Shown here piece by piece: positions 61,801 to 64,000 of a DNA stretch of 64,000 bases. The stretch's first letter is position 1. Every line of letters begins with the position of its first letter. The stretch is taken from contig CM064861.1 in the NCBI GenBank assembly GCA_032719365.1, forward strand, positions 80,348,863 through 80,412,862. The letters run 5' to 3'. The stretch comes from Prinsepia uniflora (taxonomy: Eukaryota > Streptophyta > Magnoliopsida > Rosales > Rosaceae). The notes under the pieces were generated by a model. That model saw only the letters and a list, made by a program, of their open reading frames with translations, did no database searches and was not told the DNA's origin. The position numbers and the translations under genes are program-made.

Positions 61801-64000
61801 CACATGAAAGAAGTTAACAATCCACTCCAAAATAAATTGGAAATTGGAGGAGAGACATAACTCCATACAAACCCTTATAAAGTTGTACAAACTTCTTGTA
61901 TTTTCACGTTTTCACACTCTTCACCATATCCTCTCGATCACCTCCAGCATCATCCTCATCTCCACAGCTCCTCCCCAACTTCACCACGTACCCTCCCCGT
62001 GTTAAAAGCTAGCGTAGCCATGAATCTTCAACTTTTTTTTAATTAAAGATACGAGACTCATAAACGAAGAAAAACAAATCACTAACTTTAACAAAATTGC
62101 ATTATTATTAAAGTCTTACTAGTAATTTCAATCAGTAAAAAATTCATAACTTTTCTACGACATTCATTCATCTGCACGCACTTCGGCACTCTTCCAGCAA
62201 CGATTAATTCCTCTAAGATTCATGTACCTGTAAATTTCTAAAGCATGTTATTCTGTATGAAGATTTTCCAGCAATATATACAGTACTTTGTCCAGCCCAA
62301 TGCTTGCTTTACCTACGAAAGAATCTCAACCTCAAATCTTTGACTCAAATGAATCGCTGCCTTTCGGCTGCACAAAAACCCTAGCATATAATCATGCCTT
62401 AGGCCCTTAACGCTTACATTTTATCCAACTTAACATTCCATTTTTCTCTTACCAACCCGTTTGGTTGTTGAATAATTTAGTAGGAAGAAAATTCAAACAT
62501 TTCGATTCACATCTACTAAAAATGGATCTGTGAAAGAAACATTCCCGTCCTTTACTTTGCCGCAATGTTTTATTTTCTCTCTCTTTTCTTTGGTAAGGTC
62601 CACAATAATGTGCTTTATTCATTGGTTGTCATTGTCTTAGTTTGGTCAAATTCAGTAAACAAAAGGTATAGCTTTTCTACCATCTTACATTCTTACTTCA
62701 TTTACACGCCTAGAAATATTTTTATGAAATACCTACCAAAAGTACATTTGAGCTGATTTCATTTGCAGGCTGCATGCCACCGAAACTTCTTACATATACT
62801 TCATTTCTTCTTTCTCTAGAAGGTAATCCACAAGCTCATATATATATATATATACACACTGCATGTAAATATATACATTCTATTCACTTATAAATATATA
62901 CAAGGATACTGGTGAATCCTTAAAAAATCTATTCGATCAAAGACCAACTTGAACTTTAATTAACCTTCATTGGTTCACACTGTATATATATAGAATACTA
63001 GCTAGTACATACGACACAACTCACGCATGCGATTGTGTCACCGCGCGGTTTCAGAGCTTGATAGCTGTTAGAATCCTAGCTGGTGTGGATGGAAGAAAAC
63101 TTTTATACTTACGTTTTTTCCATGCTAAGTATATATATGTCTTAGTTTTTGAAAATGAAGGGCTACCCTACGATGGAAATAATTCAACGATTAATTAGAA
63201 ATTTAGAATCACCTATATTTTAGGTCAGTTTAATTTCTTATATATTGTACATCTATCATTCTTACTTTTTTCCGTGATTAAATAGTTTTAATTAGTATAC
63301 ATTATTTTTTTTTCAAAATCTTATGTAGATTTTTCGCACGGGACTTTTATTCATATATTATATTTATAGTCACCCGTATATTATTCATATGCTCACAAAA
63401 TATTCATAGATCCAGCACGTTTAAAAATATTCATTTCTTAATGTGATTTTTATCGAATTTTAAAATTCCAACAAAATTTTAATCCAAGTCTTTAAAATAA
63501 CCCATTACCTCCTTGCACGATATTTTTCTTTTTTCTATCAATAAAATAGCATTTTCTTGAAAAACCTATTACTTGCATAATTAGATATGGGCAATCCGAA
63601 ATCAATCGAAGATTCCCTAAACCCCCAGATTATTAATACGCGTAGACCACCAGATCGAGGAACCGTTTTTCGCTCTGACTTTTTTGGAGCTTCGAGCTAG
63701 CTAGTTGTAATGAGCTGATCGACGAAAGAATGAATTGAGTCAACAACTATCATTAAAGGGTGATCTGAAGTCATGTCCAAGCTAGGGTTATGTTGCGACT
63801 TAGTACTAAAATCCCCAAACAAATTTACAACTTCATACACATGTCACGATGACCTATGACAATGAAGAAATGAATGGATTCTAGATTTCTAGGGGCTCTA
63901 GAATAAGATCAATTTTATGTTAATTCGGAAGATCACATTTGTAGTCTTTTTAGGATTAACCATCATGTTTCATTTTTTTTTTGTTTATTAAATTTTCTTT
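58801..64000. other. AT-rich intergenic DNA, no gene supported
   Basis: About 5 kb with only short, low-quality frames. Local features: a 32-bp near-duplicate (ATTAATA.CGTTCTTTA) at 58824-58855 and 58886-58916, tandem ACGT words (TACGTACGTACGTAG) at 60014-60028, and a TA microsatellite at 62838-62856. I see no tRNA, snRNA or transposon boundary. Confidence 0.4.

Overview
The window is nuclear DNA from a flowering plant, most likely a eudicot. The evidence is a plant group S bZIP gene, plant Ty1-copia, Ty3-gypsy, Cassandra and LINE elements with plant-type primer sites, MITEs, and a short plastid atpA-like insert. Roughly three quarters of the central 46 kb (about 10-56 kb) is retrotransposon sequence. 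I support only two ordinary genes: a bZIP transcription factor (7869-8489, minus) and a small protein of unknown function (56257-56679, minus).

Layout. 1-9.9 kb: decayed exon-like pieces including a cullin-like stretch, a foldback MITE at about 2.55-2.87 kb, a 5'-truncated LINE at 5.2 kb, AT-rich spacer, then the bZIP gene. 10-35.7 kb: a decayed Ty3-gypsy element in minus orientation (integrase C-terminus at 35.4-35.6 kb, an opposite-strand accessory ORF at 17.0-18.8 and 33.6-34.6 kb, a ~108-bp tandem repeat, an LTR-like end near 10 kb). It has been filled with later insertions. Two solo LTRs (11262-13171 and 13812-16903) lie side by side in it. A Cassandra element (5S-rRNA-bearing TRIM) is split by a stack of solo LTRs: A (19365-33277) contains B (19851-30498), which contains C (20518-23391) and D (25341-29793), and D contains E (26379-29054). 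Every boundary was placed by matching 5-bp target duplications. 36.1-36.7 kb: a further solo LTR, then a MITE.

38.3-48.7 kb: a decayed, minus-strand copia element (gag-protease only) holding a 6.9-kb long-LTR element with almost no internal coding DNA; the whole is flanked by a ~340-bp direct duplication of host sequence. 49.7-55.8 kb: an intact, minus-strand Ty1-copia element with two 254-bp LTRs that look identical and a 1719-codon open polyprotein, so it is a recent arrival. 55.8-64 kb: the small gene, a TIR-bearing nonautonomous element, the atpA-like fragment, and AT-rich spacer with no gene I can support.

Most interesting signal. The long (2.5-3.3 kb) TGTAACGACCCG-type LTRs differ greatly in sequence but share one internal architecture. 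A donor-like GTGAGTGGAC decamer stands at the start of a ~0.9-1.5 kb segment. The exactly complementary GTCCACTCAC stands about 25-40 nt before a CAG acceptor-like site. Between them lies an array of short palindromes (GGG-N6/7-CCC, or GAG...CTC) whose arms change together. This looks like a conserved intron, or RNA-folded module, inside the LTR. It is an inference from sequence alone and is testable with RNA data.
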